Shown piece by piece: positions 9,100 to 19,500 of a stretch of DNA of 64,000 nt (position 1 is the first letter of the stretch; every line of letters begins with the position of its first letter). The notes beneath the pieces are model-generated. The model ran no database searches and was not told the DNA's origin. It saw only the letters and a program-made list of their open reading frames with translations. Location: NCBI GenBank assembly GCA_011365055.1, contig RDOG01000008.1, positions 111,321 to 175,320 of the forward strand, read 5' to 3'. The DNA is from Promethearchaeota archaeon (GTDB lineage Archaea; Asgardarchaeota; Lokiarchaeia; Helarchaeales; RDOG01). Position numbers and translations under genes: made by a program.

Positions 9100-9765
9100 C
9101 TATTGAGAATAAAGTTGTTTACTCATTTCTAATAAATAATCTAAAGTGTGTTTGTATCCCATTTTTAGTACATCAATAACTGGGCGTTTTAATACTTCAG
9201 TAATTTTTAAAATAGAGGTGTCTTTTATAATTGTATTGATAGCTTTTTGGGTATAACTTATTTGTTTCAATAATTCTTTTTTAGACGTTTCATAATCAGG
9301 ATACGTTTTTAAAATTATTTCATCGTATGTTTTACATTCTCCAACTTTCATCATTATAGCCGTTTCTTTAATACGATGGCGAAATGTCTTGAGTTGGTAT
9401 TCAATTATTTGCTGATAATTTTTATGATTTTTCTTTAAATTTTGAGCTGTAATATCAAATTTTAGATATTGTTTTTTATTTTCTTCAACTAGAGCGTCGA
9501 TGTTAGTCCCATCATATAATTTAGCAACTTGAATAAAAACATCTAATTGCTTAATGGTCTGATCTCTTAAATCTTTAAGAAAAATATTATATATCTGTTT
9601 TAACATTGGTGCACTCATTGTATCAGCAACTTTAGATAATTTAACTGATTTTAATACACTTTCAATCACGATTTCACCCATATTTTCTTCTATATATTCA
9701 AGACCTTCAACAATCTCTTTTATCCACGCAGCTTTCATGAGTTTTATATTATTTTCAACGCTCAC
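9100..9765 (-). CDS. Unknown helical protein, family member 1 (paralogue of the gene at 43483)
   Basis: Not a family I recognise. All-helical by composition, cytoplasmic, 221 residues, with no cysteine motif or membrane segment. It looks homologous to the 206-residue protein at 43483-44103. Shared landmarks in the same order are YDGT (about 104 here), a downstream KxYL, a (T/S)Y(D/H)EI string near 147, and a C-terminal block ending in a Met-rich helix. It is the first gene of the leftward trio, and GTG is the start. The partner genes (iron transporter, hydrolase) give no clear functional hint. Confidence 0.72.
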   Translation of the reverse strand: MSVENNIKLMKAAWIKEIVEGLEYIEENMGEIVIESVLKSVKLSKVADTMSAPMLKQIYNIFLKDLRDQTIKQLDVFIQVAKLYDGTNIDALVEENKKQYLKFDITAQNLKKNHKNYQQIIEYQLKTFRHRIKETAIMMKVGECKTYDEIILKTYPDYETSKKELLKQISYTQKAINTIIKDTSILKITEVLKRPVIDVLKMGYKHTLDYLLEMSKQLYSQ

Positions 9766-9859
9766 CGTATCTTACACCAAATTCGGAATTTTATATTAGT
9801 AATAAAAAACTAATATATAATGAATTGCATTTCAAAACAAAAAATAAAGTAGTGATTAA

Positions 9860-10516
9860 ATGAAAGAATCTGAAAATTTAATAGAAAAAGGAAAGGAATT
9901 TTCAGATAAAAAAGATGAAGAACAAGCTATTTTTTGTTTTAAACAGCTTATTGAGAAAAATCCTAAAAATTTTGAAGCATGGTTACTAAAGGGTAAATCT
10001 CATTTTAAATTGGAAGAGTATGAAGAAGCACTTGCGTGTTTTGAGAGAGCAGTTAAACTTAACCCCAAAAATATCGATGCTTGTTTAGATTTAGGGAAAA
10101 GTTATCGAAAAACAGGAAACCCCTTTAAAGAATTAGAACAGATTAATAAAGCTATTCAAATGGATTCAAATGATTCGAATGATTGGTGCAGAATTGGACA
10201 TGCTTATACGAATCTCGATCAATATGAAAATGCTATTACATGTTTAAAAAAAGCTCTTGAAATAAATCCAAAGAATATTAGAGTAATGTATAGTTTAGCA
10301 ATCATTTATGGCGATTATTTAGGAGATCCCAAATGGGCAATTCATTATTATGAAAAATTAGTAGATGTTGATAAATCAAGATCTATGATTAAAGCATATG
10401 CATATTTAAAACTGCATAAAGAATATAATAAAATAGGCGATACCAAAAAAGCAAATGAATATCTTTTTAAAGGAGACGGAATTTTATCAAAATTTCTTAC
10501 TAAAAAATTATTATAA
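9860..10516 (+). CDS. Tetratricopeptide-repeat protein
   Basis: About six TPR units fill the protein. Units 2 and 4 are the most canonical (YEEALACFERAVKLNP and YENAITCLKKALEINP patterns), and degenerate units are at both ends. It is a soluble adaptor that would mediate protein-protein contacts; no catalytic domain is present. ATG is preceded by a GTGAT Shine-Dalgarno. The next gene follows 47 bases later on the same strand. Confidence 0.88.
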   Translation: MKESENLIEKGKEFSDKKDEEQAIFCFKQLIEKNPKNFEAWLLKGKSHFKLEEYEEALACFERAVKLNPKNIDACLDLGKSYRKTGNPFKELEQINKAIQMDSNDSNDWCRIGHAYTNLDQYENAITCLKKALEINPKNIRVMYSLAIIYGDYLGDPKWAIHYYEKLVDVDKSRSMIKAYAYLKLHKEYNKIGDTKKANEYLFKGDGILSKFLTKKLL

Positions 10517-10563
10517 AAGATATTTTTGAACGGTCTTTTGTTTAATTTTTTGAGGAATGCATC

Positions 10564-11427
10564 TTGCAATCTATTGAAAAAATATTAAGTGATGAAATTA
10601 TTTCAAAAATCTTTCAAAATGATTATGAAATATTAGATTTTGCTTTTTCTTCTTCAAAATTCCTTATTTTCTTGATCAAAATAGATAAAATTTATTTATG
10701 TTTTTTAGAAAACGGTTCAATTCGTAAAGTCCCAATTGATTTTAATACCATCAAGTCTGGTAAGTTTCGGCCAAATAAAATATCGATTGATTCTGAAAAC
10801 AGAATATATGCATTTATGGAGGAAAAGAAATCAGAATCGGTTCCCTCTTGCGTGAAGGTTAAATTTGATGGAGAAGTAGAATCATATTATTTCTTTAAAA
10901 ATCACATCTCTAATTTATTGATTGATTCAGAAGGAAATATATTTGTTTCTTACCATAAAATGGATGAATTTTTGAGAGATAATAAATTATTAGAAAAATA
11001 TGATGCGTCAGGAGATTTAATTACCTCAAGATTCCCATCTGAACAGGTTCAAATAACAACAATCCGAGATTTCTTTTTGGATAAGAAAGATAAACTTTAT
11101 GTTGTTGGTATTAATGAGCAATTTGGAAACATGAAGATTTATTATTTTATAAAATTAAGCTCTTACCTTGATATTATCGACATATTTATAGACATGGAAC
11201 AATTTTTTCAATCTGAATTATCTAATATAACCTTAAATTCACAAAACAACATATTTGTCCTTCTTAAAAAATCCAATACACTAAAAAAGTTGGATCAAGA
11301 AAAGAATTTCATTGATATAAAACTTGGAGAATTCTCTTCAACTATTAAAAAAATATTAATTCTTGATGATAATATTTATCTCACAACACGTAAGGAATTA
11401 ATTAAGATTACAGGACTCGAAAAATGA
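10564..11427 (+). CDS. Beta-propeller-like protein (NHL/SMP-30-type repeats)
   Basis: 287 residues of alternating short beta-strand patterns. Recurrent units of the type 'x-I-x-I-D-S-E-N/G-x-I-y/f' (ISIDSENRIYAF, LLIDSEGNIFVS, FFLDKKDKLYVV, ITLNSQNNIFVL) suggest a five- or six-bladed propeller. No signal peptide, so it is probably cytoplasmic. The start is TTG at 10564 behind GAGG (10552-10555); the nearby ATG at 10557 is out of frame. The last four bases overlap the methyltransferase start (ATGA), so the two are translationally coupled. That pairing is unusual, and the protein could be a DNA- or partner-binding subunit for the methylase. This is an inference; the function is unknown. Confidence 0.65.
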   Translation: MQSIEKILSDEIISKIFQNDYEILDFAFSSSKFLIFLIKIDKIYLCFLENGSIRKVPIDFNTIKSGKFRPNKISIDSENRIYAFMEEKKSESVPSCVKVKFDGEVESYYFFKNHISNLLIDSEGNIFVSYHKMDEFLRDNKLLEKYDASGDLITSRFPSEQVQITTIRDFFLDKKDKLYVVGINEQFGNMKIYYFIKLSSYLDIIDIFIDMEQFFQSELSNITLNSQNNIFVLLKKSNTLKKLDQEKNFIDIKLGEFSSTIKKILILDDNIYLTTRKELIKITGLEK

Positions 11428-12782
11428 ATTCCGAAGAAGAAATTAAAATTATTTGGAAAAATAAAATAAAACCAGAAATAAAAAAGGTAGATTTTAAATT
11501 AATTGAGACTTCTTATATTGAAAATTCAACAAATTCTCCCGATAATCTACTTTTTTATGGAGATAATAAAGAAGTTTTATTTTTTTTGTTAGAAAATTTT
11601 AGAGAAAAAATTGATTTAATCTATATTGATCCGCCATTTGCAACAGGAGAAGCATTCAAGCATAAGATTAAAGTATCAGACGGATCTTGGACATTAGTAG
11701 ATAATTTTTTCGAAAAAAAGGCTTATGATGATACTTGGGGGAAAAATCTAAGCATTTATTTACAAATGTTATATGAAAGATTATGTCTTATGAAGGATTT
11801 ATTATCAAAAAGAGGTAGTATTTTTGTACATGTAGACTGGCGTGTAAGTGGATATGTCAAACTTATTTTAGAAGAAATTTTTGGTAAATATAATTTTTTA
11901 AATGAAATCATTTGGAATTATGTTACTCCAGGATATCCTAAAGACCGGTTTGCAAAGAAACACGATACTATTTTTTGGTATGCTAAAAATGCAGGAGAAC
12001 ATATTTTTAATTTAGATGATGTAAGGACACCTTATGACGAAGAACGGAAAAAGAAAGCGACCTTGGATGATGATGGAAATTTAGTATATGTTCATGGACC
12101 AGGGTTTGGAGTAACAAAACTTCATCCTAAAGGGAGAATTACGGATGATGTCTGGAAAATAGCGTTGGTAAATTCCATGGCTAAAGAAAGAACTACATAT
12201 CCCACTCAAAAACCTTTAGAATTAATTGAAAGAATAACTAAAGCAGCATCAAATCCTAATAGTTTAATAGCTGATTTCTTTTTGGGATCAGGAACCACTT
12301 GTATTGCTGCAGAAAAATTAAAACGACGTTGGATCGGTGTAGATAATTCTTTTTTTGCATTAAATACTGCAAAAAAACGATTATTAAAGAAAAAAACTCC
12401 ATTTCATATATTTTCAAAATCAACGTTTAAAGAATCTCAGATACCCTTGAAAAATATCGAATGGAATTTTGACGTGCATTTGGATGGTGAATTACTTAAA
12501 ATTACATTTAAGGATTATCAAAATGAGAAATTAATTAACATCTTAAAAGAGAAAATGACTGAAATAAAAATTCCTGATGATCTTATTGATTTTTGGGCTG
12601 TAGATTTTGATTTTAGGAATGTATTTAATATTAATTGGTGTTCATTTAAAACAAGAAATAATAATTTTATAAATTTAGAATGTTCACATCGATATAAAGA
12701 ACTTGGGAAAAAAATTATTAAAATACAATTCATAGATATATTTAATAATTATTTTGAATCAGAAATGGAGATTTTTATTTAA
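11424..12782 (+). CDS. Site-specific DNA methyltransferase, beta class (adenine-N6 or cytosine-N4)
   Basis: Motif order is beta-class. The catalytic DPPF is at residues 69-72, followed by a target-recognition region and the SAM-binding FLGSGTT motif near 285-291, preceded by the YPTQKPLELIERI string typical of type III Mod and related enzymes. At 452 residues it is shorter than most type III Mod subunits, and about 130 C-terminal residues are unlike the core. No restriction endonuclease or helicase (Res) gene is adjacent. It therefore looks like an orphan or regulatory methylase, or one whose partner is the overlapping propeller-like protein. It converges with the next gene one base away. Confidence 0.9.
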   Translation: MNSEEEIKIIWKNKIKPEIKKVDFKLIETSYIENSTNSPDNLLFYGDNKEVLFFLLENFREKIDLIYIDPPFATGEAFKHKIKVSDGSWTLVDNFFEKKAYDDTWGKNLSIYLQMLYERLCLMKDLLSKRGSIFVHVDWRVSGYVKLILEEIFGKYNFLNEIIWNYVTPGYPKDRFAKKHDTIFWYAKNAGEHIFNLDDVRTPYDEERKKKATLDDDGNLVYVHGPGFGVTKLHPKGRITDDVWKIALVNSMAKERTTYPTQKPLELIERITKAASNPNSLIADFFLGSGTTCIAAEKLKRRWIGVDNSFFALNTAKKRLLKKKTPFHIFSKSTFKESQIPLKNIEWNFDVHLDGELLKITFKDYQNEKLINILKEKMTEIKIPDDLIDFWAVDFDFRNVFNINWCSFKTRNNNFINLECSHRYKELGKKIIKIQFIDIFNNYFESEMEIFI

Positions 12783-12783
12783 A

Positions 12784-13170
12784 TTAAATGATAGGAACTA
12801 TAATTTCAAATCGATAAGGTTCTCTTAAATGCGATACAAATCTATAATATCCTTCCTTGGTAATATCTTGAATTTTATTTATATTTAATCTAACTTGTTT
12901 TTGTATAACAGAGAGTTGAAATAAACGATCTCCGTATTCTTTGATATCGTCAGCCTCAAGAAGATATTCTAAATTTTCAGATTCATTGAAAATCAATTCT
13001 ATGTAAGGTAAGGACTCATCAATAGTTTCAGATAAGTTAATTTCCTTATTTTTTTTAATTAATATTATCAAATCGTCTTGAATTTTAAAAATAACTTGAC
13101 CCAGCTTTAACGGAGCAAAAAGATTAATCCTTTTGACAAGCTCCATCACGCTTTTCTTGAGATCCTTCAT
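12784..13170 (-). CDS. Unknown small cytoplasmic protein, 128 aa
   Basis: Not recognised. Mixed charged/hydrophobic sequence, no cysteines, no membrane segment; the middle is rich in Glu and Asp. It sits between the convergent methyltransferase and the flx-hdr operon, 61 bases after the last operon gene and in the same direction, so it could be read through as an eleventh gene. ATG start. Confidence 0.55.
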   Translation of the reverse strand: MKDLKKSVMELVKRINLFAPLKLGQVIFKIQDDLIILIKKNKEINLSETIDESLPYIELIFNESENLEYLLEADDIKEYGDRLFQLSVIQKQVRLNINKIQDITKEGYYRFVSHLREPYRFEIIVPII

Positions 13171-13231
13171 TTGAATCTATTAAGATAAATTTAATATTCA
13201 GCAATAAACCTTATGAGTTTCATTTCATTTT

Positions 13232-14098
13232 TTAATATTCTTTAGGTAATTTACTCAATTCACTTTGAGTAAATACTGGACCGTCTACACAAATAAATTT
13301 CTCACCCAAGTTACATCTCCCGCATTTACCAATGCCACATTTCATCCTTGCTTCTAATGATAATAGAATTTGATTATCACTGAACCCTAATTCTTGTAAA
13401 ACAGGGATTGTAAATTTAATCATAATAGGTGGACCGCAAACTAATGCAAATGCGTTTTTTGGAGTTGGAGCTATTTCCTTGGTAATAGTGGGAACATAAC
13501 CTTCTCTTTTTGTCCAAGTTTCATCACCCTTATCAACAGTTAAAATCAAATTTAAAGTATCAAGCATTTCCCATTCTTTCAAGTCTAGTTTATAGCATAA
13601 TTCTCCTGGTTCTCGAGCTCCATAAATAACTGTAAGTTCACCATAATCTTTTCTGTTATCATCATCTAAGAGATATTTAGTTAAGGAACGTAGCGTTGAA
13701 AATGCAAAACCTCCACCAATTATTATAATATTTTTCCCTTTCATAGCTTCCACGGGCCAGCCGTTTCCAAGTGGACCTCGAATACCCATAATAGTCCCTA
13801 CCTTTGAATTATGTAGCATACCTGTGACTGTCCCTACATTTTTAACTGTAAATAGAAGAAATCCTTTTTCCGTAGGAGAAGAAGCTATTCCAATTGGACA
13901 TTCCCCGAATCCAAATAGGGATAGCTCTGCAAATTGGCCAGGAATGTACGAAAATTGCTCAATATCTTCAGAATCCTTAAATTCTAGTTTAAATGTTTTC
14001 AGATCATTTGGAGGATTTTCAGATATTATATCTGCAATCCTTACTAATTTTGGTATATATGGATTTTCGATTTTTACTTCTTCTTCGGTCAAATTCAT
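13232..14098 (-). CDS. flxA: FlxA-like NAD(P)H/FAD oxidoreductase (ferredoxin-NADP reductase family, [2Fe-2S])
   Basis: Electron-input subunit of the predicted Flx-Hdr complex. An FAD-binding ferredoxin-reductase domain covers about residues 1-110 (PGQFAELSL near 53). A nucleotide-binding domain follows (IIIIGGGFAFS near 123, VCGPPIMIK near 220). A C-terminal four-Cys [2Fe-2S] segment (CGIGKCGRC and FICVDGP, residues 254-271) is of the dihydroorotate-dehydrogenase-B/sulfhydrogenase-gamma type. Known analogues are FlxA, HydG/SHI-gamma and AsrB. It would oxidise NADH or NADPH and pass electrons to FlxB/FlxC. It is the last gene of the ten-gene leftward operon; its start overlaps flxB by four bases. 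Confidence 0.82.
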   Translation of the reverse strand: MNLTEEEVKIENPYIPKLVRIADIISENPPNDLKTFKLEFKDSEDIEQFSYIPGQFAELSLFGFGECPIGIASSPTEKGFLLFTVKNVGTVTGMLHNSKVGTIMGIRGPLGNGWPVEAMKGKNIIIIGGGFAFSTLRSLTKYLLDDDNRKDYGELTVIYGAREPGELCYKLDLKEWEMLDTLNLILTVDKGDETWTKREGYVPTITKEIAPTPKNAFALVCGPPIMIKFTIPVLQELGFSDNQILLSLEARMKCGIGKCGRCNLGEKFICVDGPVFTQSELSKLPKEY

Positions 14099-15132
14099 AT
14101 CTTACAACCCCCCTCACATATGATTTGGAGTATTTCTCTAATGTCTTGATTACATGGACATGAGATAAGGCATCTTCCACATCCAACACAACCACAAAGG
14201 TCATAATTATTAATATAATAATTAAATTTATGATAAATCCTTTGTCGAATTCGCTCTTTTTTTTCAGGTCGAGGATTATGTCCAGAACCATGAAGTGTAA
14301 ATAATGGAAATTGACAAGTATCCCAAAGTCTTACTCTTTGACCTTTGTTTTTATTGATATTTTCATCGATTACATCAAAGCAATGACAAGTCGGACAAAG
14401 GAATGAGCAAGTTCCACAACCAATACACGTATCACCCAATAATTTCCACATTTTATTATCATAAATTTCGTCCAGATTTTGGGTAATCACTTCTATTGCA
14501 AATAAATCTTTCATATTTTCTATAACTTTTTTTGAAAGAACTTCTGCTTTAATAATTTCATCATTTAATGCATCTCTTAACACATTTAAATTCTTGATTA
14601 TATTAACTCCACTATCAGTTATGCTTTCAACGAGGTATCTATCACCTAAATCTGTAAAAAAAATATCAGTATCTTCTTTATTGAAGGGACTCCCTTTAAC
14701 AGATGTACAGAAACACGTGGATCTCGGATGATTACAACCAAGACCTATTATAATGGAATTTTTTCTTCGTTCCATATAAAGTTTATCTTTAAATTCACCA
14801 AAAGCGAAGAAATTGTCGAGTAATTTAAAACTTCTTGCATCACAAGGTCTTATAGCGAAGACAATTTTAGACGAAGATTTCTCAAAAGTATCTGATAATT
14901 TAATTTCTCCATTAATTTTTTCATACTTAAATAAAACTTCTTTTTGAGGAAAAAAAATTGACTTCGGAGGAATTTTTGTATTCAAAAATTTAAGATAAAT
15001 TTCATCTGGATTTGTAATTTTTTGATAGGATAAATTGTTATCTTTCTTGACAGGAGCATAAACATCATTAAATTCCATAAGTAAATTAATAAATTTAGAA
15101 AGATTTTCTTTCATTAAGACTTTTTTTTCCAT
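14095..15132 (-). CDS. flxB: FlxB-like 4Fe-4S dicluster protein (HydB/AsrA family)
   Basis: 345 residues. The N-terminal domain resembles sulfhydrogenase beta/AsrA (IRPCDARSF near 111 and the CNHPRSTCFC cysteine string near 151-160). The C-terminus carries two [4Fe-4S] sites: CIGCGTCSFLCPTCHC near 238-253, and CGCVGCGRCLISCPC near 317-331. It would relay electrons between FlxA and the Hdr core. It sits between flxC (16-base gap) and flxA (four-base overlap). A GAAGGG sequence precedes the ATG. Confidence 0.8.
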   Translation of the reverse strand: MEKKVLMKENLSKFINLLMEFNDVYAPVKKDNNLSYQKITNPDEIYLKFLNTKIPPKSIFFPQKEVLFKYEKINGEIKLSDTFEKSSSKIVFAIRPCDARSFKLLDNFFAFGEFKDKLYMERRKNSIIIGLGCNHPRSTCFCTSVKGSPFNKEDTDIFFTDLGDRYLVESITDSGVNIIKNLNVLRDALNDEIIKAEVLSKKVIENMKDLFAIEVITQNLDEIYDNKMWKLLGDTCIGCGTCSFLCPTCHCFDVIDENINKNKGQRVRLWDTCQFPLFTLHGSGHNPRPEKKERIRQRIYHKFNYYINNYDLCGCVGCGRCLISCPCNQDIREILQIICEGGCKI

Positions 15133-15148
15133 TAATTTTTTCCCTTCT

Positions 15149-16123
15149 TTACTTATGTATCATAAAATCTTCATTATCATTTATGCTACAACTTCCAAAT
15201 GGAATTGGCTTTTCGGGATCAATTCCAGAAATAAAATCATATCTATTTTTTACAACTTTTTCTAGTTCTCTTGTAATTAATGTTAGATCTATGCCCATTG
15301 GACATGAATTTGTACAATCACCACAACTAGTACATCTACCCGCAACGTGAAATGCTCTGACGATGTGAAAAATTATTATATCACTTAGTTCTGTTGTCTT
15401 ATCAAACCAAATTGGTTTAATTTGATCGATAAAGCATTGATTACAATAACACATTGGACAAGCTTCTCGACATGAATAACATCTTATACAATTTGAAAGA
15501 ATCTTAGTGATAATTTCCCATTTTTCATCTGGAGATTTTTCATCAAATTCTTTTAAATCCTCATAATCATCATTATTATTTATCGCGATAGGTGATATTT
15601 CGCCAATTATAATATCACTTAAGGGGTGAATTCTAACTTTACATGTCTTACATGAATTATTTAAATAGTCACTCTTAGAAATAATCTCCTCAAAATCTTT
15701 TCCTTTAATAATTATTTTATTATCTTTTTCTATTACATCTAAAATTTCTTGATTGTTTATTATATCTTCTATCTTTCTCCTGTTGATGTTTCCACTACAT
15801 TCTATGCCAATTATAGTAATGTTATCTCGATTTATTTGATTCTCCAAAGCAAGTTGAATGATAGAACGGCCTGTACACCCTTTCGCAATGATCCCAATTT
15901 TCAAATCTTTATTAATTGATGGTAAAAATTTCGCAAGATTTAAAGAACAATACGAATTCCAAACTAATTTTTCGACACTTTCTTCCTTATTTAGAAAAAT
16001 TGGTCTAGTTCGAAAGGAAATTGAACCTTTAGAGTATCCAATTATCAAATCTACTTTTTTTTCTCTTAATAATTGACGAGCTTTAATTCTAATTTGTTGC
16101 TCAAATTCATTCATATTTAGCAC
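15149..16123 (-). CDS. flxC: FlxC-like 4Fe-4S dicluster protein
   Basis: 324 residues. The first 190 form an FrhB/CoF420-dehydrogenase-like alpha/beta region, with KGCTGRS near 93 and an isolated CKTC near 175. The C-terminal 130 hold two [4Fe-4S] motifs, CIRCYSCREACPMCYC and CTSCGDCTNSCP. This matches the iron-sulfur subunit that accompanies FlxA/FlxB in flxABCD-hdrABC loci. The GTG at 16123 lies inside mvhD; the ATG at 16114, just past the mvhD stop, is an equally good start (321 aa). It would act as an electron wire to the Hdr core. Confidence 0.75.
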   Translation of the reverse strand: MLNMNEFEQQIRIKARQLLREKKVDLIIGYSKGSISFRTRPIFLNKEESVEKLVWNSYCSLNLAKFLPSINKDLKIGIIAKGCTGRSIIQLALENQINRDNITIIGIECSGNINRRKIEDIINNQEILDVIEKDNKIIIKGKDFEEIISKSDYLNNSCKTCKVRIHPLSDIIIGEISPIAINNNDDYEDLKEFDEKSPDEKWEIITKILSNCIRCYSCREACPMCYCNQCFIDQIKPIWFDKTTELSDIIIFHIVRAFHVAGRCTSCGDCTNSCPMGIDLTLITRELEKVVKNRYDFISGIDPEKPIPFGSCSINDNEDFMIHK

Positions 16124-16566
16124 TTTTTTATTAAATTCTTATTAGGTCCCAATTTTTTAACTAATTCTACTACTTCTTTGACAATATCAGCAAATCTTTG
16201 TCCTTCTGCAGCAGAAACCCATGTGAAATTCACACGATCTGGTTCTATTCCAAAAAATGTAAGAATGTCTTTAAGAGTACCAAACCTTCTCCGAGCTACA
16301 AGATTACCACTAATGTAATGGCAGTCGCCAGGATGACACCCCGAAACTAATACACCATCCCAACCTTGTTGTAAGCTTTTAATAATATAGAAGGGGTTGA
16401 TCCTACCAGAACAAGGCACTCTTAAGATTCGAATATTTGGAGGATACTGAATTCTACTAACACCAGCAAGGTCTGCTCCTGCATAGGAACACCAGTTGCA
16501 TAAAAAGGCAATTATTTTAGGTTCCCAAACTTTTTTTTCATAACTTTCAATTTCAGTAATAACCAT
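16117..16566 (-). CDS. mvhD: MvhD/FlxD-type [2Fe-2S] electron-transfer subunit, copy 2
   Basis: 149 residues, the normal length for MvhD. Cysteines are conserved in FLCNWCSYAGADLAG (Cys23, Cys26), RVPCSGR and GCHPGDCHY, the known [2Fe-2S] ligands. In methanogens MvhD bridges hydrogenase to HdrA; in flx operons FlxD does the same for the FlxABC module. It lies directly between the fused hdrA and flxC, so it is the likely FlxD. A GGGAGTGA Shine-Dalgarno precedes the ATG. It is a paralogue of the longer MvhD at 19584. Confidence 0.9.
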   Translation of the reverse strand: MVITEIESYEKKVWEPKIIAFLCNWCSYAGADLAGVSRIQYPPNIRILRVPCSGRINPFYIIKSLQQGWDGVLVSGCHPGDCHYISGNLVARRRFGTLKDILTFFGIEPDRVNFTWVSAAEGQRFADIVKEVVELVKKLGPNKNLIKKC

Positions 16567-16581
16567 TATTTCACTCCCTTT

Positions 16582-19500
16582 TTAGAGCCTTTCCATAATC
16601 ATTAAATTTATCTGTTCATCCGTGAAACCTAAAATATCTATTGCTGAACATCTGCAACTTCCTGAACATGCCCCACATCCCTTACATAATGCTGAGTTGA
16701 TAATTGCTTTTCCTGTTTCTTGATCAATTGATATTGCATTATATGCACAATTCGTCACGCATAACCCACATCCACTGCATCGGAGAGGATTAATCAATGC
16801 AATTTTTCCTTCAGCTTCAATAATATCTTTAGATAAGATCGTACAAGCTCTTGAAACGGCTGCATTAGCTTGAGTAATACATTCTCGGATAGATTTTGGT
16901 GCATGAGCAAGACCGGCAACAAATATACCTTCTGTTGCAAAATCAACTGGACGTAACTTCACATGTGCTTCTAAAAAGAAATGATCTTCATTTAATGGAA
17001 CTTTTAACATTTTAGCTAAATTTTCATTTGTTTTAAAAGGCATAATAACGCCAGTACTTAAAACTAAAAGATCAGGTTTGATATTAAGAATGATATCTTC
17101 ATTTCTTTTAATAGATAATTCCAAATTATCGCTAGAAATTGTGAGTTTTGGATAATCTAAAGGATCATATTGTAAGAAAATGACACCCTTCTGACGAGCT
17201 TTTCTATAATACTTTTCTTTAAACCCATATGTACGAATATCTCTAAACAGAACTATGATTTCCGTATTTGGACTTTTTTCTTTAATTTTTAAAGAATTTT
17301 TTATTGCTTCAGCACAACAAATTCTACTACAATATGGATGTTCTTCATTTCGTGAACCAATACACTGGATCATTACTATTAATTTTTTATTTTTTATTTC
17401 GTTTGAGGCATGTAACATTTTCTCAAGTTGTAATTGAGTGATAATCCTTGAATCTTCCCCATAATTATATTCAGTTGGAATATATTCGTGGGCTCCAGTA
17501 GCTACAATAATAATGCCATGATCTAGTACTTCTTCTTTTTTATCATCACTATGAATTAAATAAGTCTTAAAATTTCCAATATATCCAACAATTTCCTTTA
17601 TTTCAGCTTTCTTAAACGTGATAATATTTGGATGGTGTTCTATTTTTTTAATTATAGAATTTATATAAGTTTGAACATCTTCTTCTTCTAATGTATTATA
17701 AATATTTCTTGCAAATCCACCTAATTTTTCTTCTTTTTCAATTAAATATGTTTGATAACCTTGGTTCGCAAAATTAATGGCAGCTACCATCCCAGAAATA
17801 CCGCCTCCTATTATTAAAGCATTAGGAATAACTTGTAAAGTTAATCTTTGCAAAGGTATTATATTACGGACCTTAGCAATAGCCATTCTGACAAGATCTA
17901 TTGCTTTTTCTGTTGCATTTTTAGGTTCGTGCATATGAACCCAAGAACATTGATCCCGAATATTCGTCATTTGGAATAAATAACGGTTTAATCCAGCTTC
18001 TCTTATCGTTTCTTGGAATAATGGTTCGTGAGTTCGGGGAGTGCAGGAAGCTACAATCACTCGGTTCAAATTAAATTCTTTAATTTTTTCTTTAATAATA
18101 TCTTGAGTATCGGCAGAACATGTATATAAATTTCTGTCGGCAAGAACAACATCAGGAAGGGATTTTACATATTCGGTAACTGCAGGAACATCAACAAATC
18201 CTCCAATATTAATGCCACAATGACAAATAAAGACTCCTATTCTAGGAGGTTGACCCCTTACATCTATTTCTTGTGGATATTTCTTTTTTGTTATTAATTT
18301 TCCTCTTGCAGTTGCAAGTAATTCATTGACACGACCAGCAGCTGCACTTGCTTCTGTTACGGTTTCGGGTATATCTTTTGGAGAATTATAAACACCACAA
18401 ACATAAATACCAGGTCGAGAAGTATCTACTGGATTAAATGAAGAAGTTTTAGCAAATTTATATTCATTTAATTCAATATTAAATATTTTGGCTATTTTTT
18501 CAGAATCAATAGGTGGATTTAATCCTACAGCAAGAACAACCATATTATAATTTTCTTCAATTAATTTTCCATTAGAAGATTCATAAGTTAATAACAAATT
18601 TTTAGTATCTGGAATCTCTGAAATTGAGGAAATTCTTGAGCGAATGTATCTAACACCATATTCATCCTTAGCGCGTTCAATATATTTATCAAAATCCTTA
18701 CCATAAGCTCGAATGTCCATTGAAAATATCGTGGGATTTACAAGATGCTCATGTTCTTTTGCTATAACAGCTTCTTTTGCGGTATACATACAACAAACTG
18801 AAGAACAATACTCTTTACCATGAGCAGGATCTCGAGATCCAACGCAATGTAGAAAAGCAATTTTTCTAGGTATATCCCCATCTGAAGGACGAAGAATTCT
18901 CCCTCCATATGGTCCACTTGCACTTAGAATTCTTTCAAATTCTATACTAGTAACTATATTCTTATACTTTCCATAACCATATATTTTTAATATTGATGGA
19001 TCAAACTCATCAAAACCTGGAGCAAGTATCACGCTGCCAACATTTAATTTAATTTCCTTATCTTCTTGTTCATATTCAACAGCACCTGCTTTACATACCC
19101 CAGAACAGATTCCACATCCAATACAAATATTTTGATCAATACAATACACTAATGGAACCGCCTGAGGATATTTCACGAATACTGCTTTTGATTTTGCTAA
19201 TTTTTCATTAAAAAAATCAATACCTTCAATCGGGCAATATTGTGCACAAACACCGCATCCCGTGCATTTATTTTGATTAATAAACAAGGATTTTTTGTTT
19301 AAAGTAACAAAAAAATTTCCTGCTTCCCCCTCAATATCTATAATTTCTGAATTTATTATTAAATCAATATTTGGATGTCTTCCAGCTTCCACTAATTTTG
19401 GGGATACGATACACATGGCACAATCATTTGTTGGAAAAGTTTTATCTAACTGCGCCATAACCCCTCCAATACTTGAGGTTTTTTCAGTTAGATATACTTT

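Noticed and set aside
13232..16123. Group 3 NiFe sulfhydrogenase or anaerobic sulfite reductase operon
   Set aside because: FlxA/FlxB resemble their beta and gamma subunits, but there is no NiFe large/small subunit and no siroheme AsrC; the Hdr genes explain the set better.
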